From positions 20,915,873 to 20,979,872 of the forward strand of contig OZ020248.1 of the NCBI GenBank assembly GCA_963971285.1: a stretch of DNA of 64,000 nucleotides. Reading direction: 5' to 3'. Shown one piece after another: positions 33,590 to 44,104 of the stretch. The translations under genes were made by a program, and so were the position numbers. The stretch is from Astropecten irregularis (lineage: Eukaryota; Echinodermata; Asteroidea; Paxillosida; Astropectinidae). A model generated the notes under the pieces. It was not told the DNA's origin, made no database searches, and saw only the letters and a program-made list of their open reading frames with translations. Positions within the stretch are counted from its first letter, which is position 1. Every line of letters begins with the position of its first letter.

Positions 33590-33730
33590 TTTGAGCCACG
33601 ATTATCTCTAGCCATCAATCTCACTACGTCTCGAAATTCTTGGCTTAGTGGCTGATGTCGGAATGGAACCATTTTGTTGTGATGACACTGCACCAGTAGC
33701 AGCAACATCACCGCCAGCACCCAGCCAAGC
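33590..33730 (-). pseudogene. Cysteine-rich fragment (CRCNYGCFDKKCTC)
   Basis: Minus strand: PLSQEFRDVVRLMARDNRGS, then KMCRCNYGCFDKKCTCKK before a stop. The C-x-C-x-x-x-C-x-x-x-x-C-x-C-x-K spacing resembles CXC-type zinc modules found at the end of several TE-borne invertebrate proteins; a comparable piece is at 58,560-58,680. Confidence 0.35.
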
Positions 33731-33996
33731 GCTAGTCAATACACATGATTTGCCTGGATGTGTGGGATCAGTGCCCGGTGTGTGCTTTCTTGTTATCCGT
33801 CCCAATAAAGGGAGGAGACCGCCCGTTTAAAGTGCTGAATTCGACTCTTGTTGATGGACCGTAGAGGAATACGGGTCCCAGAAACATCAGGTAGTCATTG
33901 GTTGTTGTCTTCACTGCCACGTTCTTGTACATCAATGATGTGACGTGGAGAGGGCCAAGATAGAAGGATTTGTCTTCTTCGGGAGTCTTCTGATTT

Positions 33997-34025
33997 ATAT
34001 GTGACCCAGCACGAGTAAATGAGGC
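33997..34025 (+). repeat. Left terminal inverted repeat of the 6.46-kb element
   Basis: 29 bases starting ATATGTGACCCAGCACGAG; the reverse complement of 40,425-40,453 with a single A/G difference. Confidence 0.8.
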
Positions 34026-34610
34026 TTTTTGAGGGAAAAATCAAAACTTGGTTTTTGCTATCATCACATTGGGCATGTTTCAAGGATCAAAACCATTTTT
34101 TATTCACCTTCATAGGACACAGGATTACGAAGTTATGGTCGATTTAAGGTCACGTGACAATAACATTGTAACAAACAAATTAAGCAGATACAGTGTGTTT
34201 TAAGTTTTTGAATTATTTTATTGCAGTTGTGTTATTGTTAACATTCAAAACACCATAGCAACCAAGCATAAACTTCTTCATATGAACACTAAATCTATCA
34301 CACACATAAAGAGGATGTTACCCTTTAAATGCTGGACACAAATTGCACAAATTTAATTATGTTGAAAAATTGGGATAATGGGCTAAAAAATGCCAATTTT
34401 GGTATTTTTTTTTAGACATACGTCCTCCAAGAATTGCGGCAGTCATTTAAGGGGGCACTGTACTCAATAAACAGCCAAAGCCCACATTCTCAGATACCAT
34501 GCAATCACATCACAATGTCACAACCAGACCACTCCAGTCATATATCAAATTGAAGCTAAGGATGTGTAGAATTCAAATTATAATAATAATATGTCGTTAA
34601 ACTCATACTG

Positions 34611-34625
34611 GTTACCATGGCAACC
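34611..34625. promoter_or_regulatory. RFX-type X-box palindrome
   Basis: GTTACCATGGCAACC, a full two-half X-box as bound by RFX factors. An identical 15-mer lies at 34,769-34,783. Confidence 0.5.
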
Positions 34626-34768
34626 ACATGCTTATATGCTATTGGATAACACATTATATGCTTATTATTTGAATGTGTATGCATATTTTTACATCAAAAT
34701 ATTGTCACGTGTTGAGCATGAGGAGACGTACAAATGAGATTGGTCGTTTTTCATTTCAAGGTCACATC

Positions 34769-34783
34769 GTTACCATGGCAACC
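34769..34783. promoter_or_regulatory. RFX-type X-box palindrome, second copy
   Basis: GTTACCATGGCAACC, identical to 34,611-34,625, 158 bases away, within the 3' non-coding part of the 6.46-kb element. Confidence 0.5.
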
Positions 34784-35282
34784 AAACCGTCCAATCAGAA
34801 ATGAATGCCTCGTCATTAAAAAAATTGGAGGTCATATCTGAAAAGTGTCAATTAGAATAACTGAGCATACTGCTCCCAATAAACTGGCCAAATTTGGTTT
34901 AATTTTGATTACCCCTTCTTGAGTTATATCAAATTTTGTTGCACAATGCATTATACATGTACATGTAAATGGTAAAAGCGGCAATACGCCTTTAAAAATC
35001 GTTGAAATTGTAAAATGAAGCATTTATGTGATTTCAGTTGTCATTGCATTTCCATACTGCTGAAATTCTACTTCCGGGTTTCTCCAATTTTGACGGGTGA
35101 TAAAGAATGATAAAAGAATTAAAGTAAAAAGTAAAATTTGAGTAAAATAAGTACTGTAATTGTTTTCAATAATTCAAGAAAGGTAAAAATTTTGAGAAAA
35201 AAAGAGTAAAAAATGGCACGAAATCGTGAATTTTACAAGAATTTTGGCTGGCAAGAATGCTGGCTTGAATTGGAGTCACCCC

Positions 35283-38200
35283 TCATGTGCTTTTGGGAAC
35301 ACTTGGAAGTGGACATGTCACATCCTTGTTGTCATAGGAGCAAAATCGACGGATGCTGTCATAAAGATACCACTGCCTTGCTGCAGAGAGCCCAGGTACA
35401 GCTCTCTCTTGTGGCAACTCATGGGGAGGCATAGCATTGGACTTCACGAGATGAAATCGCTCCTCTTCCGATTGGGCAAATTGTCTGGCATACACACACC
35501 CTGGTTCATCTGAAGAAAATCTGTAATTAAATGGGGAGGTACAAAATTGTACATTTTCAACACAATTTGTCAGAACAATTGTCGAATGGTACAAAGTAAA
35601 AATATTGTTGTCCAATCCAATCTTTTTTTTTTTTGGCTCTTTTAAAGCTGTACAATTTCAATCTCACAGATAATTTTGTAGCCCTCTATAAAGTTTCATA
35701 CCGAAAATGGTGATATTTCTTGATCCCGGGAAGCGCTTTGAAGTACGGGCCTAGAAATGTGTGCCAATCATACTGGGAAACAAACTGGGTACCATCCTCC
35801 TTCCCAACTAATTGAGGTACATTCAGATTTGTAAGTGAACTTGTTCGCACTACATCACACAACTCCTCCAAACTGGACACATCAGTCACACGAAAGCGCT
35901 TCTTCAAAAGTCCAAAACACCAGTCCGGTGCGAATTTTGTATGTCCAGTTAAGAGGAAGTTGAGTGTGATGGAGTGGTGATGGCTGTTGATCACCCGCCA
36001 CAGCATGTACCAAAGCAAATACTTATTCTTATTTTGGCCACTACAGTTATCGCAATGCAAATTAACTGATTGTTCCTTTAAACTGTGCTGATCAAAAAAA
36101 TGGTGGAGGAGGTTGATAACCAGATTGGACCCCTTGTCGATGACAAAGCTCTCGTCCATCAAGTAGTTCACCTGAAAAAAAAGAAATTGATGCACAGATC
36201 TCATGTAAGATTTACCGGTAGGTTAGACTACATTGAATCTGGCTTTCTTAGGTTTCAGGTGGCGGTGCAATTTTTCTTCTTTACAAGTAAATAAGGTAAC
36301 ATGTACATGTAATTAGATTCTTGCACTTGCAGCTATGCATGGCTGAGTTAGGTACAGAAGCACAGTTGTAATGAGTCACTCTTTTTTGTGACTCGAGTCG
36401 AGTCATTTAGCCTTTGGGACTCGAGTCGAGTCAAGTTGCCAAAAAATGTGACTCGAGTCGGACTCGAGTCGAGTCATTGACTCGAGTCATTACAACTCTA
36501 TACAGAAGTGCCTACCTCGTGCACAGAGACATAGAGACTTGGCATTGAAATGGCCTGCTCTTTGAAGGGTCTGTTGGTGCATGGATCCAAATAGCAAAAT
36601 AAGGAACTTACTTGTTTTGGAATGGCCTCAGCACACACACCGAATATCAGGCATTTCCGGGGTGTCAAGAAATAGATGGGGCCTGGTTGAAGAGGCTTAT
36701 GGGGATAGTGCACTTGCTGCGCAAAATCAAATGAGTAGTGTGCAGTTGCAGGGGGTGACGATTTGTCTGCAGAATCAAGGTGTTCATCTAGAGCTGCTTT
36801 CGCTTGTTGAACTTGTGCGGTATAGTGGGAGCGCTGCTTGGTAGCAGTTAGAAGGTGCTTCTCCTGCTCCTTCAGCTTGTCCCCTTTTTCCTCTTCGCTT
36901 GTGTTTGCTGATCTAATAATAGAAAAGTAATTATACATGTAATAATCAATTTTGATCATGTGTTGCATGTGCTACAGACATTTATCATGGGGCTACCATC
37001 TTAAAATTGTCCAGTGCAATTTGACAGAGTCATGGTGAGGCTGGTGAAGGATCAACATTTTGACATTGCAAAGATAGTTGCATCATGATAATGGTGATTA
37101 TGATCTATGATGCACTAGGAATTCTAAAAAGCCATATCAGCCTAGCTAATCACCTTATAATGAAGCTGTTGTTTTCTTGACATGTGGCACAGAGGTCTGT
37201 CATTGGTCTGGTGATAATGATGTGGGAGCACAATTCCCTCCAGATGTCCCTGAACGATGTGGAAGCGGCAAACCTGTATCCTGCAAAATCACAGATGTAA
37301 AATAAGTGATTTGCAATAGCGGTGATGGAAGTTGTATAGGGGCAGCAAGTGCTTCTCTTCTGTTCAAGAAATTAGTACCACTTACCCCCAGTTTTCATGA
37401 CGTTCTTATACACTCGGTGCACATTGGCTTTTGTGGTGTTGCTCGGAAGCAGCAAGATATCGTCTCGCTTGTGGCCTGCTACCCTGCCTGGGAGCATTAC
37501 AGCATGTGTGGAGGCATAGTTCTGTAAGAAGACGACGATCCGTTGGATATCTTCAAATGACAGAGCTGATTTACGTTGTTTTCCCTTAGTAGTCCTTACT
37601 CTAGAGCTGATACCATTCTCCTGGTAGTGTGCTTGCACTGCTGACAGCTTATTCTTACTAATGCTATGAGGGAAAAAAGTACGAAATACTCATTACTTTC
37701 ACATGCAAACGATTTGGCTGAGAGAGAACAATAGACAGAGATTAGGAAGGGACGGGATTGTGCGAAGGAAAACAAGATATCAGGAGAATAGGGGGCATTT
37801 TTCAACTTTTTTTTCTTTTCAATTTTTTTACACTGAGTAAATGATGAGCAATACAATATCTTAAAATGATTTTTGTAAATATTGCAAAACAAGTCACGCA
37901 AACATGAACATGAAACGTTCTCGGCACACTTTCTTTCCCCTCACGTAGTATTCTGTGTGGGCACGCTTCCTCGTGACTGGTGTGTGCTTGAGTGCAGTTG
38001 TCAATTTTGAACAGTTGGAATGTCCTTGAATGGCCCCCATCACCAGCAGATCCTTTTCAGCTAGAAATGAACAATGAAATCAAAACTTACTCAAAATGAA
38101 ATAACATTTGTATTGGGGTACTAAAATAAGTTCAATATACTTGTACAAAGCAACAGTATGCCTGCCAAAAATTTGAATGCCTATCATTATTTTAAAACAT

Positions 38201-39837
38201 CAAAACATGTACATGTATTTTGCTTCCATTTTTGAAATCATTATCAAAATTAACTTTTAAAAAATTGAGGGTAAAGAAAGACAACTTGGCTAAGGCACTT
38301 AACCGTCATGAGGTGAATACTTATCGCTTAAAAATACACACCATTATACGTGGTTTGGCACTGAAAACATGCCATTATTGTTACTAGGCCTATTCTATAC
38401 ATTAGTACAACTACATTCGTGACGAATGCTGGTCAACTCGTACACACGCCAACTCGTACACACCAACTCGTACACGCACCAACTCGTACACACGCCAACT
38501 CGTACACAAGAGGCTGGTCAACTCGTACATGTATGTGCCGACTCGTCATCACACGTTACCGGTCAACTCGTACACAAAAAGCTGTATCAAATATTGTTTA
38601 CATTCTATCTATTGGATCATTGTTCGTACAATGTATTTCCCTGATTCATTATTGGATGTGTGTGATACAATAGTACTAGGCCCCTATAATTCTTTACTTT
38701 TTAAAATCCTTGGAGTTTATAGGAGGGCGCCTGACGCGTCTTTTCGATCCTAGAGCACTAGCAGCAGGATATTTCTCAAAGGCTAATCTTTACTTTTTAA
38801 AATCATTTTTGGTGGTGATAATGATTGTAAAATAAACTACAATTCTGTTCTTAATATTGACTGAATTGTCTTCTTGTTTTGGTTTTAGCATTTACTATTT
38901 TTTGTAACTATATTTCGAGACTGTATTTAATTCCTATATCTATACCGATTTTCGAAAAGTTCTTATTCCCACAAAACGTATTCCATAATAGGACATAAAC
39001 ACTCCGTCTTTACTCTGCAAACGAGTTTTGCGTAACTAGTTGCCAGTTGGCCTGTGTACGAGTTGACCAAGCTGTGTACGAGTTGGTGCGTGTACGAGTT
39101 GGCGTGTGTACGAGTTGACCAATTTGTGTACGAGTTGGCGTGTGTACGAGTTGGCATGTGTACGAGTTGACCTGCTTCGTTCGTGACAGTCATTAGAATA
39201 GTCATTGGCCTAGATTTTATCTTGGGACCCATTTAATGATGTAGTAGGCCAACCAATGTGCGGTTGTATCCACCCGATTCCACCACAAAATACAAGAAAA
39301 CAATACGAAGTATAGTCAGAAATTATCTTCAAGGTTAAAATCCACCAACCAACCATTAAACATTAGCCTAAACCCACCTTCATTGAACGCACGAAGTTCC
39401 AGACGTGATGTGAGCATTGCTTCAGTAGTGAAGGCCTGATGACATCCTTCACTTTTACAGTTACACTGGAAATTCGCTGCCTTTTGTTTCTCGATCTCGA
39501 AATGGTCACTGACCGAATTCCTGGCCTCCTCATTTGCAATCCTTTCTCCAACATGAAGATCTGTTTCACTATTTTCGGCACTGTCCACCTCAAAACAGAC
39601 AAGGGGGGCTTTCGGCGGTTGATCATTTTCACACGTTTCATGAAATTCATCGGCACTGTCCCCGCAGCCGCCCTCGTCGTCTTCCGAGACCGAGTCTTCT
39701 GAGTCGCTGGATTTGCTGCTTACAAAATAATCATCGATAAGCTGCTTCCACTCGGCACCCTCTTCTTTCCCGTCGTGTAAATTGCAGCCCCGAATACTGT
39801 TTAATAACCCCGAAATACGTTTTTCTTGAGAATTCAT
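35283..39837 (-). CDS. Putative transposase, HCDNCSGQNKN family; seven exons, 678 codons, open
   Basis: Exons 39,837-39,378; 38,060-37,898; 37,663-37,386; 37,280-37,154; 36,912-36,612; 36,171-35,702; 35,520-35,283, all GT-AG, frame continuous, no stop until TGA at 35,285-35,283. Order: acidic serine-rich N-terminus, cysteine pair and FTTEAMLTSRLELRAF; DLLVMGAIQGHSNC; KRAHTEYYVRGKKVCRERF; SFEDIQRIVVFLQNYA and LPGRVAGHKRDDILLLPS; RPMTDLCATCQENN; a coiled helix; HYSFDFAQQVHYP, GPIYFLTPRKCLIFGV; VNLHCDNCSGQNKNKYLLWY; TGHTKFAPDWCFGLLK; and RQWYLYDSIRRFC near the end. Aspartates in YSFDF, HCDNC and APDWC are my candidates for an RNase H-fold catalytic triad. I believe this is the family filed as DUF7869. 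Start chosen as the first ATG of the open exon. Copy B at 58.7-60 kb is broken. Confidence 0.75.
36365..36500. repeat. GACTCGAGTC palindromic repeat tract
   Basis: At least seven copies of the palindrome-forming motif TGACTCGAGTCGAGTC, imperfectly spaced, inside the intron between exons 5 and 6 of the putative transposase. Copy B of the gene has no intron at this position. Confidence 0.75.
38418..39188. mobile_element. Iteron-ended MITE nested in intron 1 of the transposase
   Basis: Left end (38,431-38,575) has seven copies of CAACTCGTACA, mostly as CAACTCGTACACACGC; right end (39,050-39,170) has seven copies of the reverse complement TGTACGAGTTG. Outermost CGTGACGAATG and CGTTCGTGAC also mirror one another. 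The middle (38,580-39,045) has no ORF of note. Arrays of short subterminal repeats in opposite orientation are typical transposase-binding regions; the spacing (14-24 bases) is irregular. Target duplication not resolved. Confidence 0.7.
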
Positions 39838-40424
39838 GACAAAAAAAACGATACAAACGCCTGTTTAAATATCCATGTGTCCATGTAATTACGCAAGCGC
39901 AGTGTAACGTTTATTCACTGCGCAAGCGCAGAAATGACATCAGCATACATTAAGCTATCACATGATCACAAATGACCAATGGCATTTGGCTTTATGGCAT
40001 AGCATGGTAACGAGGCCGTAGTTGTCTACAGGGCCGTAGTTGTTTGTTACACGATTTTTTATTGGCTTTGACGGATTTCTTGACCTTTGTGCTACGTTTT
40101 ATTTATAGCACAGGAAATTCCCTGTTTAACGGTAACAAACATGGCGCCCTTGGATGTTTGTGCGACTCAGCGCCGGCGTTCAAAGTGACACTAATCGCGA
40201 GCTCTTTTTCTAACGAAACTTGTAAAAGTGGTTAAATTCCGGAGCAGACACGTCTCAGAAAACATACTAAAAACACATGTTATCATCATTATTTTCAGAA
40301 GAAAGGTATAGCATATGAAAGTTTACTTCCCAAGGTATGTTTTTCACACAAAAAAAAAAAATTAAAAATTTGACCGTCCTACTCATTTTTTGCATGTAGA
40401 GTAGTTTCTGTAATGCCGCAATAC

Positions 40425-40453
40425 GCCTCATTTACTCGCGCTGGGTCACATAT
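40425..40453 (-). repeat. Right terminal inverted repeat of the 6.46-kb element
   Basis: Reverse complement of 33,997-34,025 with one mismatch; followed by ATATGATAC. Confidence 0.8.
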
Positions 40454-40459
40454 ATGATA

Positions 40460-41140
40460 CCATATCAAGGAAGAAGGAATATTGCACAGCATGAGACCAC
40501 ATCTTCTGTTCCAGAGACTGTTGCTGCTTCTCTTTGATATTTGTAAGATGACTCTTGTACAGTTCATGGTCTTTAATGTCCCAGCGCTGTATTATATGAT
40601 GCTTTTCAATGTTCAGAAGTTACCTGTCCAAACTGCTTAGAGTAATAAAGAATAATAACAAGTATTTATTTGCTTATCATTTTTAAGGACAATGTTGACT
40701 GCAAGTTCCTGCAGATGAAAACAATTTACAGACTTTAAAAAGGCATTTACTGGACTATCATGTGTGAATGTTTCTACTGATTGGTACTAGAGGTGGGCCT
40801 ATAAGGGGGTGTTTACAATTGGTTCGTTCATACATTATAAGTCTTAGTACCACTGGTGTGGGTTTTCCATGTAAATTTGAAGTGCCTTATTGAATGGGAA
40901 ATGTTGGATTAGGATGTTGTGAAATGAAATTCGCAATAATTGGTCACGTTTTTTTTAGTTTAAGAAGAGTCCTTAGTTTGGTCTTGATCTGGTTTCATTG
41001 TGTAAAATAGGGCTGTGCATTCACAGGTAATTTTGGACCTGAGTTTCCTTTGCCCAAACGGATGGGTACCCGCGATATACACCTGTATTTAGCCAATGGG
41101 TTAATTAAATTTCATGTCTAAGACAAACAGAAGGCAAAGT
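40460..41140. other. No gene seen
   Basis: AT-rich stretch outside the 6.46-kb element; nothing supported. Confidence 0.4.
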
Positions 41141-41144
41141 TTAT

Positions 41145-41430
41145 TCCGAGACAATACTCCTTGAAGAGATACTATAGTTGGTGTTAGCACCTGAACCCTG
41201 GAATGACCCAACTTCAGGGTGTCACTGGGGCTTCAAACCTCAGCTGACGGTTCAAGTTATGACCCATACTAAATGTATACATGTACATGTATCTTTGTCT
41301 TAGAATTATTTAATCAAATCAATGTAAAGTATATGTGAATGTAGTTTATGCTGATATGCCATTTGTAATGAGACTTCAGCTGAAAATGCTCCACTCTGCC
41401 ATTGCAAAATGCTCCTCACTGCTGAAATGT
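41145..41430. repeat. Dispersed repeat, copy 2
   Basis: 41,167-41,270 nearly matches 3,372-3,475, and 41,350-41,430 matches 3,770-3,875, both in the same orientation. The gap between the two blocks is shorter here (about 80 versus 295 bases), so the copies differ by an insertion or deletion. Confidence 0.6.
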
Positions 41431-41574
41431 CAACCTACAAATGTACAATCTGGAAGGAACTGCTGAAGTCTTGCTGACACCTCTTGGCCTGACACCAGGA
41501 CTGCTTAAAAATGAACGACTGCACACAAAGTACATCACTCCACATCACAATCAATATCTGATAACTCCAGCAGT

Positions 41575-41673
41575 CGATTTCACAAAACTTTACGCAGTTG
41601 CGTAAGTCTACTTACGCCACAAATTTCGTGGCGTAAGTGGACTTACGCAACTGCGTAAAGTTTCGTGAAATCG
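41575..41673. mobile_element. 99-bp hairpin MITE
   Basis: Near-perfect palindrome: about 46-base arms (TTTACGCAGTTGCGTAAG ... mirrored) around a 7-base loop AAATTTC. Each arm itself contains nested TTACGCAACTGCGTAA and CTTACGCCAC palindromes. It opens CGATTTCAC and closes GTGAAATCG. No coding capacity. Confidence 0.75.
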
Positions 41674-41679
41674 GGCACT

Positions 41680-42160
41680 GGTCACCTAACGTCATAGCGC
41701 TCATCCAGTCTTCATCAATGGGTGCTATTTCATCTCCCATCAGGACCTTTTGAAAGAGACAAGAAGCCTTCTGTAGAAGTGTCCTTGCCTTTGCAACACC
41801 TCTACTCTTCAAAGCCATAATGCACAGTGCGTTCTCTTTGGTATAATTCTTCCTCGTCTTGTACACAATACTGCTGACTTAGCTTTTTAAATAGGCCATC
41901 CAACTCCTGGATGATGCATGCAGCTGTTCCAGTCATGTTGGTCGCTTGCAAGTGGAGCTCAATTGCTGTCCAGGAGAAAACTGATCGGTTCACTTGAGAC
42001 AGCAGTGTATGCCTGAAAAGAGGAGATTTCTCTCAGCTTTTGCTTCAGTTGGAAAAACTTAGTCCAATTCTGGATCTGGTGCAGAGGGCATCCTGTTATT
42101 CTGTACATCTGTGTACGTGAATGTACATGTACATTTACATGTTCGTGGTATATGTTCACA
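41680..42160 (-). CDS. Helical ORFs of unknown family
   Basis: Minus strand in changing frames: QIQNWTKFFQLKQKLREISS; FSWTAIELHLQATNMTGTAA, CIIQELDGLFKKL; and NYTKENALCIMALKSRGVAK, ARTLLQKASCLFQKVL. The amphipathic character suggests a once-translated helical protein, but the frames shift and I cannot name it. It may be the 3' part of the coiled-coil family just upstream (42.46-43.08 kb), since both are on the minus strand. Confidence 0.3.
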
Positions 42161-42459
42161 TAATAAAAAAATAATTATGGGAAATGAGAATAGGATGACA
42201 CCTACCCCTACATGTAAAATTAAGTTTTTAATGTAGATTTGAATCTAATAAGGCATAATTTCCATGCAATCAACAGATAAACTATATCACAAATTAAATT
42301 GGTAACAACTAACAAGTGGAGTTTGTTGATTGCAAAGAATCATAATTGTAATTGTAGTAGCTGTTTCAACACACATACCATTGGCACATTCTCTTAGTTC
42401 TAGGAACCATTCACTAAGGATACTGTGGTCATCTTGCACCTTCTCCAAAAGGATGGTCT

Positions 42460-43080
42460 GGTCAGCTTCGCTTCAGTACTTGCCTCCATCTTTTGTGCCT
42501 GGGAAGATCATTTATTTCCATGTTTACTGTATAAACAGTTTGTCTTACACTTTCTGTATTCATTCCATCTTGAAATGTGTTGATCTCATCATCTTCCAAG
42601 AGAGCAATGAGCTCTTCCAGCTCCCAGTTTCTCTGTTCAAGATATGCTACTCGTCCATCAAGCATGGAAACATCTTTGTCCTGAAGTGTGGGTGTTTGCT
42701 GTGAATGTGAGTGGCTTTGGCTCTTCTTTTTTTGATACCAGATTTTCTTGTACATTGTACATCTTCTTCATACTGGGTGATTTGTGCTTTGAAGTTTGAT
42801 TCTGTTGCAGACAGTGATCTTTCATGAACGCAAGCTGTTCCTTAGATGTCTGCAGGTCATCATGTAGAGCTTTCTTTAACCGCTTCTTGCAGCTTGTCCT
42901 TCTCTTTCTGCAAAGTGCTTATCTTTTCATCACGCCGTTTTATCCTTTTATTTACATTTCTCACATTGAGAGCTTGTGCTTTTGCTTTGGACTTCCTGCA
43001 ATTTGTATTCTGTGTCTCTCAGAACCCTTGGACATCTCCTCGTACTTGGCTTTACAAGCCTCAAACTGGACTGTAACAAA
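42460..43080 (-). pseudogene. Coiled-coil protein of an uncharacterised, repeated invertebrate family
   Basis: Minus strand: an N-terminal helical part (FEACKAKYEEMSKGSE; KAQALNVRNVNKRIKRRDEK, ISTLQKEKDKLQEAV) and, after frame changes, VAYLEQRNWELEELIALLED, DEINTFQDGMNTESVRQTVY. The N-x-N-K-R-I-K-R-R-D-x-x-I-x-x-L and E-L-x-x-L-I-x-L-L-x-x-D-x-I-x-T-F-x-x-G-x-x-T-x-x-V-R-x-x-x-Y signatures belong to a family I know from corals and amphioxus as many near-identical predicted genes, probably mobile. The copy has at least two frame changes. Confidence 0.45.
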
Positions 43081-43109
43081 CTCTTGGTTGTTGCTTCGAT
43101 CTTCAAAGT

Positions 43110-43400
43110 ATATGTTTGTTACATTTCAAGAAAATAAGTGTCTCCAGTATCTGTGGAGATAGCCTGGCTCGGTGTTGTTGCATGACCAAACTACCTCTGC
43201 TAAAAATGTGCTCCACCAGAGCTCTGCTGGCTAGAACACACAAAGTGCTCATAGCAAGGGCATGCAGAGATGGGTACATGGCCTTCTCCTTTCTGCCCCA
43301 AAAATGAGACAGCATCTGTGCCGTGGAATACCCGAAGGTATTTTTCTATCTGCATCCGTGTGCTGTCCTTCTCCCGACTCCTCGTTAAGCTCCTGATCGT
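43110..43400 (-). pseudogene. hAT (ZBED-type) C-terminal dimerisation domain
   Basis: Minus strand: MQIEKYLRVFHGTDAVSF, then KAMYPSLHALAMSTLCVLAS, RALVEHIFSRGSLVMQQHRA, RLSPQILETLIFLKCNK. This is the ZBED1-like hAT tail (Y-P-x-L-x-x-L-A ... C-x-x-x-x-S ... E-x-x-F-S ... R-x-R-L-x-P). The conserved S-S-x-x-S-E-R is A-S-R-A-L-V-E-H here. A frame change lies near 43,320. Confidence 0.7.
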
Positions 43401-43639
43401 CTTTTACTTTGCCAACAAACGGGGCACCTTGTCAGGGATGTCTTTATCTTCACTGCTGGAGTGTATCAGGGCTGCATCTTCAGCATGAGATGTAAATCGT
43501 TCTGCTTCAGATATGACCAACTCTATAATATTAAGAAAAAATTCATCAACTAATAAATAAAATTGTGCAAGTTTATTTACATTCCTGGAAAAGTTACAAA
43601 CTTGGATCTGTTCCTCTTGATCACACATGTATAGCTTTT

Positions 43640-44047
43640 AATCCACTGGTTCTCACAGATGAATACTCATAGAAGCGAAACAGTTGCCCAAAGACATTCT
43701 TAAACTTCAGCAGATAGGGAATGCCTTTAGCTGACTGTGCTGCTGCTAAGGCAAGGTGATGAGCTATGCAATGGATGTTCACAAGTTGTTTGTTTTTTCT
43801 CTTAGCCTGGCAGCAACCTGCATGGGTAAACAGGTTTCATTGATTTGTTCTTAGTTTTACCATTTGTTCCAACGTATGAGTAATTTCTGATAACGTATGA
43901 TAAATTCTGAGTTGTTGGACAATGAATTATACTTATCCCACTCTTCCTTCCAACCATAACTGCAGCTCCATCAGAACCCAATCCTGCAAACTTTGTGTGA
44001 GATAGATTCATTTCTTGCTGCATATTTTCCAGCGCAGATGATATCAT
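43640..44047 (-). pseudogene. hAT (ZNF862/KIAA1586-type) catalytic fragment
   Basis: Minus strand: MISSALENMQQEMNLSHTKF, AGLGSDGAAVMVGRKSGIS; then CQAKRKNKQLVNIHCIAHHL, ALAAAQSAKGIPYLLKFKNV, FGQLFRFYEYSSVRTSGLKA. G-x-G-S-D-G-A-x-V-M-x-G-x-x-x-G and the H-C-x-A-H-x-L-x-L-A-x-x-x-A block are typical of the ZNF862-like hAT subgroup. A non-homologous stretch of about 110 bases separates the two blocks, and a stop follows LKAIHV. Confidence 0.7.
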
Positions 44048-44104
44048 TTCAGCTGTACCATTAGGGATGTCAATTACTTGAAGGAAACCGGTGGCTACAT
44101 GTAC

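Larger units (their letters stand above)
33997..40453 (-). mobile_element. Apparently whole 6.46-kb DNA transposon of the HCDNCSGQNKN (DUF7869-type) family
   Basis: The element is bounded by 29-bp inverted repeats (33,997-34,025 and 40,425-40,453; one mismatch) that begin ATATGTGACCCAGC. If the repeat proper starts at GTGACCC, ATAT flanks both sides as a possible 4-bp target duplication. The gene between the ends (35,283-39,837, minus) is open over seven exons. The right end to the start codon (39,838-40,424) would be promoter and 5' leader. 34,026-35,282 is a non-coding 3' region with two RFX-like X-boxes. A second non-autonomous element sits in intron 1. To my knowledge this protein family has no described transposon structure. 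Confidence 0.65.

Noticed and set aside
38431-38575. Evenly looking CAACTCGTACAC repeats suggest a CRISPR-like array
   Set aside because: Spacing is irregular (14-24 bases), units are too short, the array is mirrored by an inverted array 0.5 kb away, and the genome is eukaryotic. A MITE end explains it.
38736-38780. Penelope-like element end (TCGATCCTAG...TTTCTCAAAGGCT), also at 49,935-49,980
   Set aside because: The shared phrase is only about 35 bases and no GIY-YIG or reverse transcriptase coding is nearby.
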